A stretch of DNA of 64,000 nucleotides from Spisula solida (lineage: Eukaryota; Mollusca; Bivalvia; Venerida; Mactridae), in NCBI GenBank assembly GCA_947247005.1, contig OX365945.1:10918501-10982500 (forward strand), written 5' to 3'. Below are positions 12,501-27,500 of this stretch, one piece after another (positions within the stretch are counted from its first letter, which is position 1; every line of letters begins with the position of its first letter). Made by a program: the position numbers and the translations under genes. Below the pieces are notes generated by a model that had not been told where the DNA came from, did not search any database, and worked only from the letters and a program-made list of their open reading frames with translations.

Positions 12501-15500
12501 CACCAGATTTCTCAGAATCTATGGTTTGCTACTGTAAAAGCACATATTTTCGTGGGTATTAAATTTCGTGGATTTTGATAAAAATGCATTTTCGTGGGGT
12601 CTTCAGTTTGTGGATTACAGAACATGAAAGGGTAAAACTAAGTGTGAATTTGAGAATTTGATCAATCATGAGGTTTAGTAGATTTCTTGGTCGAGTTTAA
12701 CAATGAAATCAATGAAAATTCAACTCCCTCGAAAAATAGTAATTGTACAGTATGTTGTTTCTACCACCACTTGCTGTTGTTACACGGGAAGCAGATGGCT
12801 CTCTGGTTGAACTGATCAGCAATATGGTGACTGCTACCAGCAGAGCTGTGAAATTCTTTCCTTGTCTGTTCAAGTTTAATAATAATTGGCAGAAATTCCT
12901 CGTTATGTGAGATCATATTTTGGTGTTAAATAACGCATGTTTTCTCTTTGGTTGAACTGTCTGATATTTAGAGAAAATTAACCATTGGTTTTTGATATAA
13001 TCTAACTTTAGCCAGTGAAAATTGATTGCTAATTATGTATTACCTTAGGTTAAAGGTTCATGCACCTAATAATACAATACGATAAATTTTATTTTGAGTC
13101 AGCAAGACACATAACAGTACAAAGCTCATGTGATAAGCTCTAATGAGCTTTTGAACTGACTAAAATGTTAATAATTGTTATTCCCCACCCTTTCAGTGGG
13201 CCTCAAATTTTGGTGGAAAGCAATTTTGAATTTGGTGTCTTCACCCATTTACCCAATGTATTTTGAGGGCGAAGCTTCACAAACCTTACTTGAGATAGAT
13301 TTTGGTAATGAGTGTTTTGAAACTATAGTGGGATCCCAAGCTATACATTACAGCTCCAAAGTCAACCATATTTTTTCACCGACCAGTTCAAGTGACATGC
13401 ACATACCAACTCATGACTGGATGATGGTCTTCTAGTTAAGGTTTATTGCAGGACGTCTACCTTAAAATCACTTGTACCTAATTCTACACTTTGCTCCGTC
13501 TAGAGTTTGTTCCAATAGTTTGAACCATAGATATATACTGACTAGCAATTACAGGACATGTTTGATATTCTGTATGGTATACTATATATCTGATATTCAT
13601 GTATTCTACCATCTCTGATACTGACACTTTCTACAAAGGGCAAGTCCCTACAGACCTCGCTCTATTAGATGACATTTTCAAGAAACTATCTACAAAACTC
13701 CCCCAAGGTTTGCCGAATAATTCATCTTTTTATAATTGTACTCAGCGATGTACTCGGCAATTGTTACATGTTTTCTAGGAGAGATCCGACATCGGGATCC
13801 TACTCTGCCACCAAAGTTAGTCATGAAAAATGATGTAAATGTATTGTGCATATGAATTGAACCTGATGATGGGTTAAATCTAATTCATGGATTTCTTTTA
13901 TTAGTCATGTTACACAATACAGAGTTCTTGTTGAAGTACTGCCACTGTTTTTTAACTTAATTTATTTTCTGTGCAAATGAAATCAGCAAGAATAGTTACA
14001 GTCGCTGACATTCTGTGCTGTAATTGAATAAAGCTGGCTCGGTTTGAAATGGACTGTAATTCACTTTGACAAAATTGTCATAAATTTGTTTCAAGTCTTT
14101 AGATCTTATTCTATATGTCTGTACCTTTTATACATGTCCTGGAATTCAACACTGACTCATCTCAATATTTTCAGAGTTGATTTTTTGCTGATTTTATTTA
14201 CAATTTTACAAATATTGTTTCTTAAAACCAAGTCTGGGTAAGGCTTGTATATCAGCTAGTGTCCTCCACGTGTGGAGAAGCATTTGCTAGTATCTTTCAC
14301 ATGTGGAGAAGCATTGGCTTGTGTCTTCCACATGCGGAGAAGCATTGGCTTGTGTCTTCCACATGTGGAGAAGCATTGGCTTGTGTCTTCCACATGCGGA
14401 GAAGCATTGGCTTGTGTCTTCCACATGTGGAGAAGCATTGGCTTGTGTCTTCCACATGTGGAGAAGCATTGGCTAGTGTCTTCCACATGTGGAGTAGCAT
14501 TGGCTTGTGTCTTCCACATGCGGAGAAGCATTGGCTAGTATCCATCACATGTGGAGAAGTATCAGCTAGTATCCTCCACATTGTGGAGAAGCATTGGCTT
14601 GTGTCTTCCACATGTGGAGAAGTCGACAACATTTAGTTGCAGAAGAGCAAATAAGTATTGGCTGATATTTAATGCCAGGAAAACATGCTACATTATGTTA
14701 GACTCAAAAATTGTTAATCATTGTACCTGGTGAAAACAATGAAAATGTTACCCCAGCAGGAGTCTAGGTTTAATGTTCGGATGATAATGTGTTGTTATAA
14801 CTTGTATAATTATGTTTATGTAAAATAATTATGTTATTAAATTCAATATGATCTAAGGTTATTCACCCAAGTTGAGCACCGTATAATCAACCGGATATGT
14901 AAGAAAAACAGGTTTAATAAAGCGCTAGGTAAGCGTCTAATAACACTGAGGATAAGACTAAACTTGTTTTTAAACAAAAAATAAATAAATTGGACACAGT
15001 GAAAGCAGTACTCAACAGAACCAACAAAGCACAGTCAGAAGTACCTTGCAAATACAATAAGAAAAGGCACAGTTCAGTCAAAAAGTCCATGATAAATTTT
15101 GTATAGGGTTAGAAAAAAACTACAAATCAAAATAATTACTTGTACTTGAAATTGGCTTTCTTTGAGATTCTCAATTTCTGACCGGAGAGTTCATTTACAT
15201 GTACATAATTATATCCTCAGAGGTTTTTACAAATTGTTTGATTTTGTTTTCTTAGATTAAATGATTATACTTTCATAATCAGTTTGCTTTGAAGAAGTTT
15301 CAATTAAGAGTTAGTTAGGGGTCTTTGTACAGCCCCTAGGGGACATCGGTGAGTATCCTTGTTAAAACTAACATATGTTGATTGGCATGCGGGTATGTTC
15401 AAATCTTAATCTGATGCCAAGTTGCGAAATCAGTACGAAAATTGTTGCAATTTTATAAATATAGCCGGTCGTAATTATATATCTATCAGTGATTTTGTGG

Positions 15501-18500
15501 TTGTGACGGATACTTATCTCTTACTACAAAATATTTCCTCCCCAAGTTCTGCATATGCTGAAGAAAATTAATTACTCTGTACTCGCAATATTCCATCAGA
15601 CTTTTATATTGTGAGAAAATATGAATGAAATAAATTTCTGAGGTTCCCACGATTTGACAGCACTAGACAAGAGTGTGTCAATCCCTTTAGGGCGCAAAAA
15701 GTGTTATAGTCTACCCACAAATGATGTAAAAACAAGTCATTTTAAAGTCTGTCAATACTTAGTGGTTTCTTGTTATGTAACAATGAATCTGGTTACATTT
15801 TCGGTACTGCGGTGTGAAGCTGCTGCCCTTAATGCACTCTGGGACCCATTTTGGAGATTTTTATTTTCTCTCAATATTGAAGAGTGGTGGGATTATGTTT
15901 TGTTGTCCTTGGAATTGGTTAGCCACAGGAACCGATGTCCTTGGAATTTGTTAGCCACAGGAATCTGTTTATTGTGACATCTTATTCTCTCGGGCTTAGG
16001 GTATTTGAATTAGACCCCTTTGCCAGTCATTAATCACTTTGGGGAGGGGGGGGGGGGGGTGCTAATTTTATAAAGGTGACCAATTTGCTTAATAAAGGGT
16101 TCATGCAAAAAAGTTAATTTTGTCCAGTGACTAAAATTAAGGAACACCATGTAAAAGCCAATATTTGGTGATATTGTGAGATTATGAAAGTCTTTATTTG
16201 AAGCATTATTTAGTTGTTGATGGTGTAAAAAATATTTCAATTTGTGTCAAAATGTTCAAGTAGCCATTAAATCAATATGATTTGGAAGCAATGAATACAG
16301 TAATTATTTTGCAGTTAATTAACTCCATGGTTATACTGACCAGTGGTCAAGATAGTGACTGTTGCAATCAGATTCCGCGGTCAAGATAGTGACTGTTGCA
16401 ATCAGATTCCGAGCAATCTGCTCATTTAATCGTTGATAGCTAAATCCCTAGGAACATCATTAGGGTCTCCCTGGGGTGATGATAATGATGACAATTGTTT
16501 AATGGCTCACTGGGAGTACTAGAGTACTATGTCCATCATGATACTATCGGCAACGCGGGTTGTTACATGGAGCAGGTTATAGTCTGAACAAAAAACTGGT
16601 TCACATTATGTAATAAATTTTACAATGTTGAAATATAGGTTGAAATCCAAACTCCATTTATGGCTTTCGGCTTTTGAATTGTTGCGAATTTCAACCTTTG
16701 AGCAGTAGTAAGAAAAATGTAAGATTTTGTCACAAAACCTGTTCATCTCCAACTGTACTGTGTTCAGTTTAACTCTTATATATGCACTGAAATTGGGTAA
16801 GTGAGTTCTCTTATTCTGATAAAATTCAGAAATTAAAAAAAAAAAGATTTCGAAATTCTATCAACAATCTGATTGTTTACCTAAGCATTATTTCTTGTAA
16901 TGGATTATACAGCAGCACCACGGCTTGGTGGGTGGAAACAGGAAACATAACCTGATGCTGTAATATTTGCATTTTAACATTAAGCTCAGATGACTGCATT
17001 TAAAAAACTTTTTTTGCTGATTTCAGCTGATATAGTTTCCAAGCGTTCTCATAGATAACTTTCAGCAAATGTTCTTAATGACAGCGGATTGTTCTGGTAA
17101 ATGAAATATGTTGCAGATTGTATGAAATTCTAGACATACAACTACACCAGTCTTTTAACAAGTGTTTGGTTGATGAAGTTTGAAAAAAACACTCACAGAA
17201 TGGAAAAGCATCATTTGATAGCATTGGTAGAATTTCATGCAGGATGTGTGAAATGTGGTGTTCCTTTTGAAAACATATCATTCATGTCTCAACTTTAGAG
17301 TAAACCCAAGCTCCTTAATAATCTTGTACCGTTATTTATTGTTTATGGCCCCTTTTGATGTTGTCGTGCTTCGGTGGTTAAGGGGTGAGCGTGTCTGTGG
17401 GGGCCAGTACCGTTTAACCATTTGTTGAACCCCGTTAGAATCAGATATACAGTTAAAACAAAAAACCTCTTGTATGTGACCCGCATTTTTTTCTAGCATC
17501 TTTTCTAATTTGCAACATATGTTTGAGGAGTACCTATGAGAGTGGTGGTGAAGCAGTCTGAGAAATTACTTTCATTTTGTATGAATGAATAATGACTGTT
17601 GAAAGAATTAAGTTGTCGGTATTTGACCCTTTCTCACCTTAGTTGCCCTTAATGAATTCCCTTGAAATCCCTGAATTCCCACTTGAAGCTACTTCGTATT
17701 TTAGAGAAATTTGGAAGATTGAGTTGTGATCCAGCAAGCATAATTATTTACGTTAATTATGTAGCCTATTGATATTTCTGGGAGAAAAATGGTTGTAAAT
17801 AAAACTTTAAGATTGTCAGCCAATGAAAACATTCCTTTCCGACAACTGACCAATTTGAGTTCACTCTGAGTGCTTGCATTACATTTGTATAAAAAAGCAT
17901 TACTTGGAAAACTTTTAATATTCACTAGGGGGGTTTTAAAGAAGAAAATATCACTGGTATTATTACTTTATACTAAAGGCTTGTAAATGGTAAAAATCAT
18001 TAACTAAGGTTGTTTCCTGAGTGCAAAGAAATATGCCATTAACGAAGTTCTTTATAATAAACAGAAAAAACGACAAATATTGATTCATATTTATGTAGTA
18101 GACTAGGGGTGTACGCAGACTGTATATTATAGATTTTTGATAAGTTTTCTGTTCACAAAGCCACCTGTTTGACTGTTTGAAGCCAATATAATGTTTTTGA
18201 AATTCTCACATAGACATTTTCACATAATGGTATCAAAGAATGAGAAGTACAGACTTGTCTGGTATGTAAATTTGTAAACTGATGTTAGTATAGTTATTCT
18301 CTCTCTGATAAGGACACAATCTAGTAGAGTATACCTTACAGCAATATAGGCTGTGCTGTTGTTGTTTGAAGGTCTTATACAAGAAACAAAGGCAATGGTA
18401 ATATTTACCATATTCTAAAACCACAAACCATCTACACATTCTGTTCTCAACCACACAAAGTCTGGTGTTACAGATCTTGCTGGTGTTACAGATCTTGCTG

Positions 18501-21500
18501 GTGTTACAGATCTTGTTGGTCTTACAGATCTTGCTGGTCTTACAGATCTTGCTGGTCTTACAGATCTTGCTGGTCTTACAGATCTTGCTGGTGTTACAGA
18601 TCTTGTTGGTCTTACAGATCTTGCTGGTCTTACAGATCTTGCTGGTCTTACAGATCTTGCTGGTGTTACAGATCTTGCTGGTCTTACAGATCTTGCTGGT
18701 GTTACAGATCTTGCTGGTGTTACAGATCTTGTTGGTGTTACAGATCTTGCTGGTCTTACAGATCTTGCTGGTCTTACAGATCTTGCTGGTGTTACAGATC
18801 TTGCTGGTCTTACAGATCTTGTTGGTGTTACAGATCTTCCTGGTCTTACAGATCTTGCTGGTCTTACAGATCTTGCTGGTCTTACAGATCTTGCTGGTCT
18901 TACAGATCTTCCTGGTCTTACAGATCTTGCTGCTCTTACAGATCTTGCTGCTCTTACAGATCTTGCTGCTCTTACAGATCTTGGTTGAGATTTTGCCATA
19001 CAGACTGACAGCCGACTAGCTTAGTTGGTAGAGTGCTTCACTATCACTGAGTTGATGCACTGGTTTGTTTCCTGGGTAGACATGTTATAATTCTTCAGTC
19101 TATGGACACACCTCCAGATTTTACTATAATTCAGAGAGGTAGCCTGTTGAGCTAGCTTAGTTGGTAGAATGCTTGACTATCACCTAGGTGATCCAGGTTT
19201 GTTTCCTGGGTAGACATGTTGTAATTCTTCTGTCTATATGGACACACCTCTACAATATATCTTGAGGCTCACAGGTAAGACTGGCTTTGCCAACTGTTGC
19301 CTCATTAAATAAAGTCTTTATTATTATTATTATTAATATTATAGCTCGAGATAGTGTTAGTTTGTTGAAGAGCAAATGTATTGGTACTGGTTACTATTTG
19401 TGTAATGTTAAATTCACTATGATATGACTAAAACAATTGTTGTTGCTATTAAAAATAGCATCAAACCAATTGGGAAACCAACAAGTCAAACAACACAATC
19501 ATGAATATTGCTGTGTATTTTGACTGAACTGTTATTGAGTCAATGTGAGCTTTTCGAAAATATATTTTGAAGGTTTATTACTAGTTAAACTTTGCACCAG
19601 TTAACTTTTGTTTTAAAAGATAAACAATATACTGGCATTATAACTGCTGAAACTGCACCCTTTTCCTGTGCTTCAAGGGTATGCAGACCCGATTTTTAAA
19701 ATCGTGGTAAAATGCTAGAAAGTGTAGGAGGGTTTGGGAACATATTAGTCAGCTATCTGTTTTCATTGTCGCCCCAGGGGAGTTTCCTAGTTCAAAGTTG
19801 CTGCTGATATTTTATCTGTACACCAATAAATGCAATGTTTATGTACTCACATCTGTATCAAGTCTGTACAGAATATTAAAATTATATCATAGGTGTGTAG
19901 ATGGAACATTTTGACTGTTAAAGTAACATAAAATCTCCAATATCTAATGAGAACATGTAAACACTCCCTTAATGAATTCTGTGTGTGAGCAATAGTGTTG
20001 AATCGTAATTAATTTTTGTAAGTGCCATCAAAATGGGTGGCAGAATTTTTTTCTGTAATTTTTCGGGAAAAAAATCTATTGTTTTATAAGAGTATAAATT
20101 TGTATTTATTTGTAAGCACAAATTGCTAACTAATGAAATGTTATCATAATTAAGGTAGAATAATCTAGGGGCCAAGTGCGTCTCCCTGTGGGACGTCTAC
20201 TCAGGCATGGAACTTACATTAAGTACTGGAGGCTGATAAAAATCTGGCATAAAAAACCCGGTATCACTTCACAACAAGGATTTCAAGTGTTCTTGAAAAT
20301 TATCGAAAGGCTGTCAATTTGGTGGTTTTGTAGATGTAGGGGGATGTTTGCAGTTTATGAACAGTTGTTGTTGGAAGTAGTTGGCAAACATTAATATCTT
20401 CGGAATCTTATAGTCACTTTGTTGTGGCCTGTTATATGGTTTATAAATATAATTGGATGTAATTGATTAAAATTATTGTGATATTATTGGAAGGTCATAT
20501 CTCAAGGTCAGCATAAATGTTACAAATTATGTATTCAATGTTTCTATTAATTAATTAATAGTTAATTTATTAATTATCAATTAAAGTTTATTTGTGAGGA
20601 ATATTTTCATTCACTAAGATTTTCTACAGAAAACTTAGGTGTCAACAATTTATGTGTCAATTATGTGTGCCTCAGAAACCTTAGTGTTATATATAGTCAT
20701 GAAACTTTACTGAAATGTTTGTCATTACGTGAAGTTTTGTAAGGGACATTTTGTTTCGTCGGGAACCTAGTTTCGGCAGAGTTACAGAACTTGTTCAAAA
20801 TCTGGTTTTCATAGAAATTCTACATTGCGTGTTTACCCGATTTCAATACTGAATAATCAGTATATCTTTTATACATGCATGCATTGCTTGTTACAATATT
20901 TGAATGATATATCGGCATATATGTTGCCAAGTTAGATAACATGGTTACCCTACTTCTATCTGATGTAAGGATATGTATGTTGATGTTTAGTTCTCTCATG
21001 ATACCGTTACTCTCAGACTTGAACTAGAAACCCAGATATGATCATGTTATCAACATATTGTTCTGGGTAATAGAGATGAAAGTGAATTAAAAATTCTTAA
21101 CATTTTCAACACTCAGCATTTAATCAGTTTTGGTATATGAATTTGAATTTCTGATGACAGATTTTAATAATAATTTTATTTTTTTATTTTTACTTTCAGT
21201 TGCTGGAGGGAGAAGCCGTCTACATCTGATAGATCTTGGTAGTGCATCTAAATCCAAGGATCCAAACAACGTTGCTCTCAGCTTGTCAGCATTGGGCAAT
21301 GTGATAATGGCCTTATTGAATGGTCAGAGGCATGTCCCTCATAGGTAAGAAATTTGTTTTGGTGGTATTAAATATCGTGATTGGGACTCCATGCACTGTT
21401 GGCTGCATTAAAACATTTAATTGCAATGGTTCTCTGTGAGGGTTACCAATTTTCTAGTGGGAAGTTGGAGAATGGAAGTTGTAGGTTTTTGTCACTGGCT

Positions 21501-24500
21501 GCCACATACTGAGCCAGTCAGTGTAGTACTGGTGTAATTTGATTTCCTTGTTTGGTGCTGAAGTGTATCTGGATAATTGCAGAAATTGTTGGACCAGTGT
21601 AAGGATACTGTGACTGGGTATCTATATCTACATACACGGTACTATCAGTCACATTGGCTAAAACACCAAACAATTACTATTAATCAGTTATATTATAATG
21701 TTAAGTTAAACTGATATTCATCATCTAAATAGTATCATTAGTTTGACGAACAACAATAAAATCTGCATGTATCAATATTTCATAAAAAACAATGAAAATA
21801 AGAAAACAAGTTGTATGTATCTAGTATATATGTTGGGTAAACTTACCAGAAGTCTTCAGGTTAAAGTACTGACTTTGTGCTGGAATCAACTGATACTGGG
21901 GCTGGAAGGGGCCACTCCGGAGTGTCAGGATCCATGATCAATTTAACACACTTCTGACAATATCTGCAGTAGCCAGGCACCTTGATAAGGAAGTTTTATT
22001 GTATAAAAGTCATAAACACATTAACTTATATCCAGAAGGGATTGTCCCTTTATAATGTTCCTAAATACCCTTTCATTATTTGGTAATAGGGGCTGTATTA
22101 AAATTATAGGTGCTTGATTAAAAAGGGGCAGTAATAAAATTATAGTGACATGATTATATTACATACAGTGTGAATGTAGGAAGGCCAATGTTTTATAAAT
22201 GTGATAATAATCTTACTGTCAGATAGCATCAAGGTGGGACAGTCTTACACTTGTACTAATAAGGGGACAAGTGTGACCCCTAAATAGCCCTTAGGGGGTT
22301 GGAGACAGTTAAATTGAAAGGAACAGAATGCATGGCATGTTTACTACGTAAGAAATTGCAAGTTATAATTTTTATCATTTATGATCATCTTACAAATGTA
22401 TGTTTAACAAATGGTGACCCTTAAAAATATAAAACTAACCCCTTCTGGTACATGAACATCATTTCTAAAAAAAGTTCAGTAACATTTGAAACTCAATGAT
22501 TTTGATCAAAATTCACTGAGAACGAGGATGGATATTATACGATTTAGGTTTGTTTGTTTTTCTGAATAAAACCCTTATTTTATCATTGAGTACTAGTATA
22601 CATTTATAAATGATTAAACTTCCTTAGATCATTCATATTGTACACATTCTTCACGTTACTGTCATAGTATTTGTTTCATGTCTGTTTTATTGTACAATTT
22701 TGAAAATAATTTGTTTATTCGACAATTGAACAATTTTATAAGAATTCAAAATATTTCATTGACGTATTTTATCTAAACACAATATATTTTTTTTTTTTTG
22801 CGAAATGCAGTTTCGTAGTTTTCGATGCTTCAATTATTTTTCTTCAAAACATGCAACTACAAATTTATATGTATGAAAAAATAATTACATGATACCAATT
22901 AATAATTTAGGTGACATTCATTGTTGACACAATTTATTTCAAAATAAACTATAGCAAAAATATGACTCTGGGATGGTCCTTTAAATATTGGAAGTCAGAG
23001 TAACCATCTTAGGGTTGCAATTTTCAGCTATAATTCTTACATAGTATGTGAACTGTACAACTATATAGTTACAGAAGACTGTTATATAGAATTCCCATGA
23101 AATAAGAGGTGGGTAATCATTTTGTCAGGAGGAGTGGTTATTAATGGAATATTATATAGTGTAGGCAGAATGTTCCTGGGAACGGTCCCCGGGGACGTCC
23201 AGTGTGGAGTAAGAAATAAGAAAAGCAGTTTGACCAGAAAATGGAAGTCATTAATCATTTAGAAGATGATAAATCATGTTAAATCATATATAGCTAGCTA
23301 CCAGTCATGCCTGGAAGTAAATAGACTGTATGAAATGCTACATGTTAAAATGTGTGAAATACATTATATATCCACATGAACTCTAGTTCTAGAAGTTTTA
23401 TTTTTAAGAATTTTTTACTGATAGCTGCTTCGCTTCCTTCTGTTAAGTGGAACTGAGACTTCAGACTAAAATATTTATGCCATATCAGACAAAATTAAAT
23501 CAAGATTAAATGAAGTTAGTGCAGTAATTGCTTTCATTTGAAACCTTAAATTTGCAAAACAAGTTTTAATGAGTTCAAATATTTCCACAAGGTACCTTTA
23601 CATTGTTGCCTCCTAGCTCAGTGTCTAGACTGCCACCTGACCAAGCTGAGTTTGTTTGTCTTCTGGGTGCAGGGCACTGGCTATGTTTTTCATGACATTA
23701 GCTTCAGTCATGTCCTCCGCATGTGGAGAAGTTGTCTGTGGCTTGTGGAGGCTCAAGGTTACAGTATTTGTTGATAAATAATTCTGGTTAGGTCAACTAA
23801 TTTCAGAATATGACGGAAATTTTTTTGAAAAAAAATCAGTTTAAAATATGATATGAAATCAAACCAAGTTTATGACCCATCTTACTTGTAGTTATTGTAT
23901 GAATATTGGGCAATGCATTCTGAATGTGTAAGACTGGTGGAGTAATGATCAGAACAGTCAAGCTTACAATTTTACCGTTGTTCTGTCAAAGTGATGCATA
24001 AAAACGTTTATAACAAGGTGCTTGTTAATTCAAGTTAATTCAAATAGATTGCGGCATAAGGTGCAATGCTATATTAATTGTATAGAAATGTGTGCATTAT
24101 TAGAGAAAATATGGCAAGTATGAAGCACAAACGATTATAACATGTTTTATAGCTGGTGCCCTGCCTACTACAGACTACAAGTGGTTCCCGGGTGAACGTT
24201 GAGTCAGTTAATTCAAAGGCTACCAATCTCTGGTCTAGTCTTTTACTTAGGATCCAGTAATTATTAACATAGTTTTTTCGGCATAGTATCATAGCGGTTG
24301 ATTACTTCTTTTCGACAAGTTATTTACATCACAGTATATAGCGTGTATTTGTGTATTCGACTGATGATCTAGAGAAATTATTTCATATTTCTTGTAAACG
24401 GGCTAATAGTCTCCAGATGCCGAAAGCACGCCCAGTCTCCCTAGTTTGATATTTTGGATAGTTTCAAATTATTACGAATATTTGGAAATAAATGGTAAAA

Positions 24501-27500
24501 ATTTGCCGAAACATTTTTTATGAAAAAAAGAAAGATATGATGCTGGTGCTTTTTCGCTATATTTGCTAATGAATACATTTTCTCTGCTGAACGGTAATAC
24601 TTGGCTATGACATCTTTATACTATAATCCATGGTCCTGGTAGGGTGTAGAGATGTGATTGAAATAAATCTTTTGTATCATCTATTATAATTACCACGTCA
24701 GATTCTGATAGACTAAGACAATTGCTTTATCGTAGTCATTTTAGTGTAAATTATAACATATTACACGCGGTCGGAACTTAAGTCCCGCTCTGTCAGAATA
24801 TCGGGGAATACATTAATGCCATCTAGTTATGCCTGAAGTTTCATAATACGACTCCTTCAATGATCTCAATAATCTGCACTGAGTACACTCGCAATTCACT
24901 AAAAACGTCTTTCCAAATTCCTAAACCATACAATACTTATCAAATTCCTACACCATACAGTAACCTTGCTTCATTTTATTGCTTATATTACTTGGAGAAT
25001 GGTGTGATCAAATATTCGTTTTTTCTTCAAATTACAAAATCGTGTGATCAAACTATTCGAATTTCCTCATTACTCGGAATATGTGATTTTTATTGGCAAT
25101 TGTCATAGCTACCATTTGAGAGTAATAAAAGTATTGTTGATGGTAATAAAAGTATTGTTTAAATTCATGCTGATATGAGTATTGATCTATTTTTATCAAA
25201 ATTCAAATCCTGTTTATCATAGTGTGATGATATATCAGGTATGGGGGGTACCGGGTAGGTATAAAGAATGGGTATAAAATAGTCTCTGATGTTACGTTAC
25301 CCAGGTGTACGCAAGATGGTGAATGCTCGATGGGCTTCTATTGGTCTACATATGTGCTGATGTGTTTGTCTACCATTTACATTCTTACGCAAAGTATTTC
25401 TGGGAAATAATAATTACCTATATAGTATTTGAAGATAAAAAATTGTGTTGGATACACTAGACTACTACTATGGTTTTGTTTTCGACTGTTGTGAAGGATT
25501 TTGATAAAAGAGATCTTTAGGTATAATAATTGTTTTCTGATTAAGGATTTATAAATTTGTGTTAGATTTGTTTCTGCTTTCAAAATATTCTTCTTCTTTT
25601 TAAATTATAGGTATTTAATTACAATTCATAAAAAGTTTAGAATTCTCTTTAAACAATAATGAAAACTATATTAGTTTTATTAAAATTTTAATAATTAAAA
25701 TATAACAACTGTGTATGGAATAGTAGCATACAAATAAGTTAGACTAATTAACAGTTAATAATCATTATAAACTATAATTTGTTCAAATAACTTGGAATAA
25801 ATGTATTCCTGTAATTGCTGGAATGAATATATTTCTTGAAATGATTGTTACTATTTGTGTCATAATTAAAAAAAAAAATGTTAATACCAAGACATACATG
25901 TATAAAATTATGCCTTTAACTGTATTGTTTAGAAAATAAATGATATTTATTATAATAAATATGTTTTTGTATTATGTTTATATTGTTGTATTTCTTACAT
26001 TCTATGCTTGTACCTAATTAGGCTAATTTATAATTTCAGGGATAGTAAAGTTGCCCAGTTGTTGCGTGATTCATTAGGAAACAGTACTTGTCGCACGTGT
26101 ATGATAGCGCACGTGTCACAGGAGATACCACATTATAATGAATCGTTACAAGTGATACAGTTAGCGGCTAGAATACATAGAATGAGGCGAAGGAAGGTTA
26201 GAGGGGTAAGCAGCACTTCGATCATTTACCTTAGAATTGTTTACACTGATTAACTATGGTTTTTGTCTCATACTTTACTTACTTTTCCTCTTCATCCCCA
26301 ATGGGACATGAGGCTACAACAAGCTCTCTCCATCTTCTGCAGTCCTTGGCCAATATATATTTTGTCTCATATTGATCATAAAAATATTTGAGTGAACTGA
26401 AATGTCGGAATTATTGAATCGAATAAGGCTGTATTATACTAGCGGTATTAATGCTAGATGTAGCTCTATTCAACCATTTGGATGTGTCATATCGTAAGTG
26501 TAAAGGTAGTTTGAGAAAAGTCACTACAATGTCTTTATGTCATTCTTTGTGATAGACAAAAAACGGCTTGAGTGCTTCTGACATAAATATATATATAAAT
26601 CTGTCGATAACAAATGTTTTCAAACCTTTGCTTTTTGCCTGCTTTTCTTTTAATTTGTTTTAATTATCAAACTAAATTCTAGACGAACAGAACAGATCGA
26701 TCTTTGTATTGCTTAATACAGTTTGGCATTACCCTCCTTATTATGCTTATCATTTATAAAACATCTATTCATTATATGTTCCAAAAAAACGTCTATTCAT
26801 TATTATGTTTCAAACACTCAATATTTGACTTAATGTGTTTTGTACAGCAAAGAAAATTATCCACACTTACGTGCACTTTGGTGTTCCAAGAATTATAATT
26901 TAGATTTTTGCGTCTCATTATTCATATTTTGCAAAGGGGAGAACCACACGTTATATGTTGACAGTTGATATAAACATGATAATAATAACTTATTTGTTTT
27001 GCAGCAATTTTCTGGCACAAGTTCTGATGATAGTTCTACAGATGGGAGCAGTATACGAAGTCGACCATATCGAGGTTTTCGTATGGGGACCCTCCATGAG
27101 GGGTCCTCGTTGTCAGATCCCGATTATACGTCCAGTAGCGAGTCGTGTAATACAGTTATATACCTCGGAAACAATGCACAACAGTCACTGAGTGATCGAG
27201 AACTAACAGATCATGAAGGTCACGCACGAGCAGTTCCAAGGACAAATCCTCGTCTGCCTAGAAGGGCCAGTGGGTCAAGGTCATCTGGGGATGAAGGATC
27301 AAATTCTGACAGTGGGCGGAGCATGTATAGGTCACGTGAGAGTTTACCTAGGTTACATACTTCAATAAGTTCTCCTGTACGTGATGTTAGTGTGACAAGT
27401 TCCCGACACGGAACACCCGTCAGATCGTTATCAAGGGGGACAACTCCTGTAAGAGACATTGTCGATTCTGACCTTCACTCGCCTGTGTCTTGTTCGCCAC

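Larger units (their letters stand above)
10152..21199 (+). other. Kinesin intron, 11 kb, repeat-rich
   Basis: The largest intron. In order it holds: a TTAA-type MITE with another MITE nested in it (10214-10767), a SINE (11635-11735), paired hairpins (11744-11852), two TACTGTA-ended MITEs (12007-12208, 12530-12752), a 31-bp minisatellite (14252-14622), small duplications (15905-15965, 16345-16412), a G-run (16041-16059), an 18-bp minisatellite (18463-18985) and a dimeric SINE (19005-19345). Open frames inside it are short or repeat-derived, with no gene content. Confidence 0.75.

Noticed and set aside
14256..14636. Cys/His-containing repeat ORFs
   Set aside because: Frames through the 31-bp minisatellite; the same unit is open in several frames, so there is no coding evidence.
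17341..17440. Possible SINE (GGTGGTTAAGGGGTGAGCG)
   Set aside because: An A-box-like part only; no credible B box or tail.
18415..19019. Two long overlapping ORFs (ARSVRP-type and ILLVLQ-type)
   Set aside because: Both come from the 18-bp minisatellite, sit inside a kinesin intron and end just outside the array.
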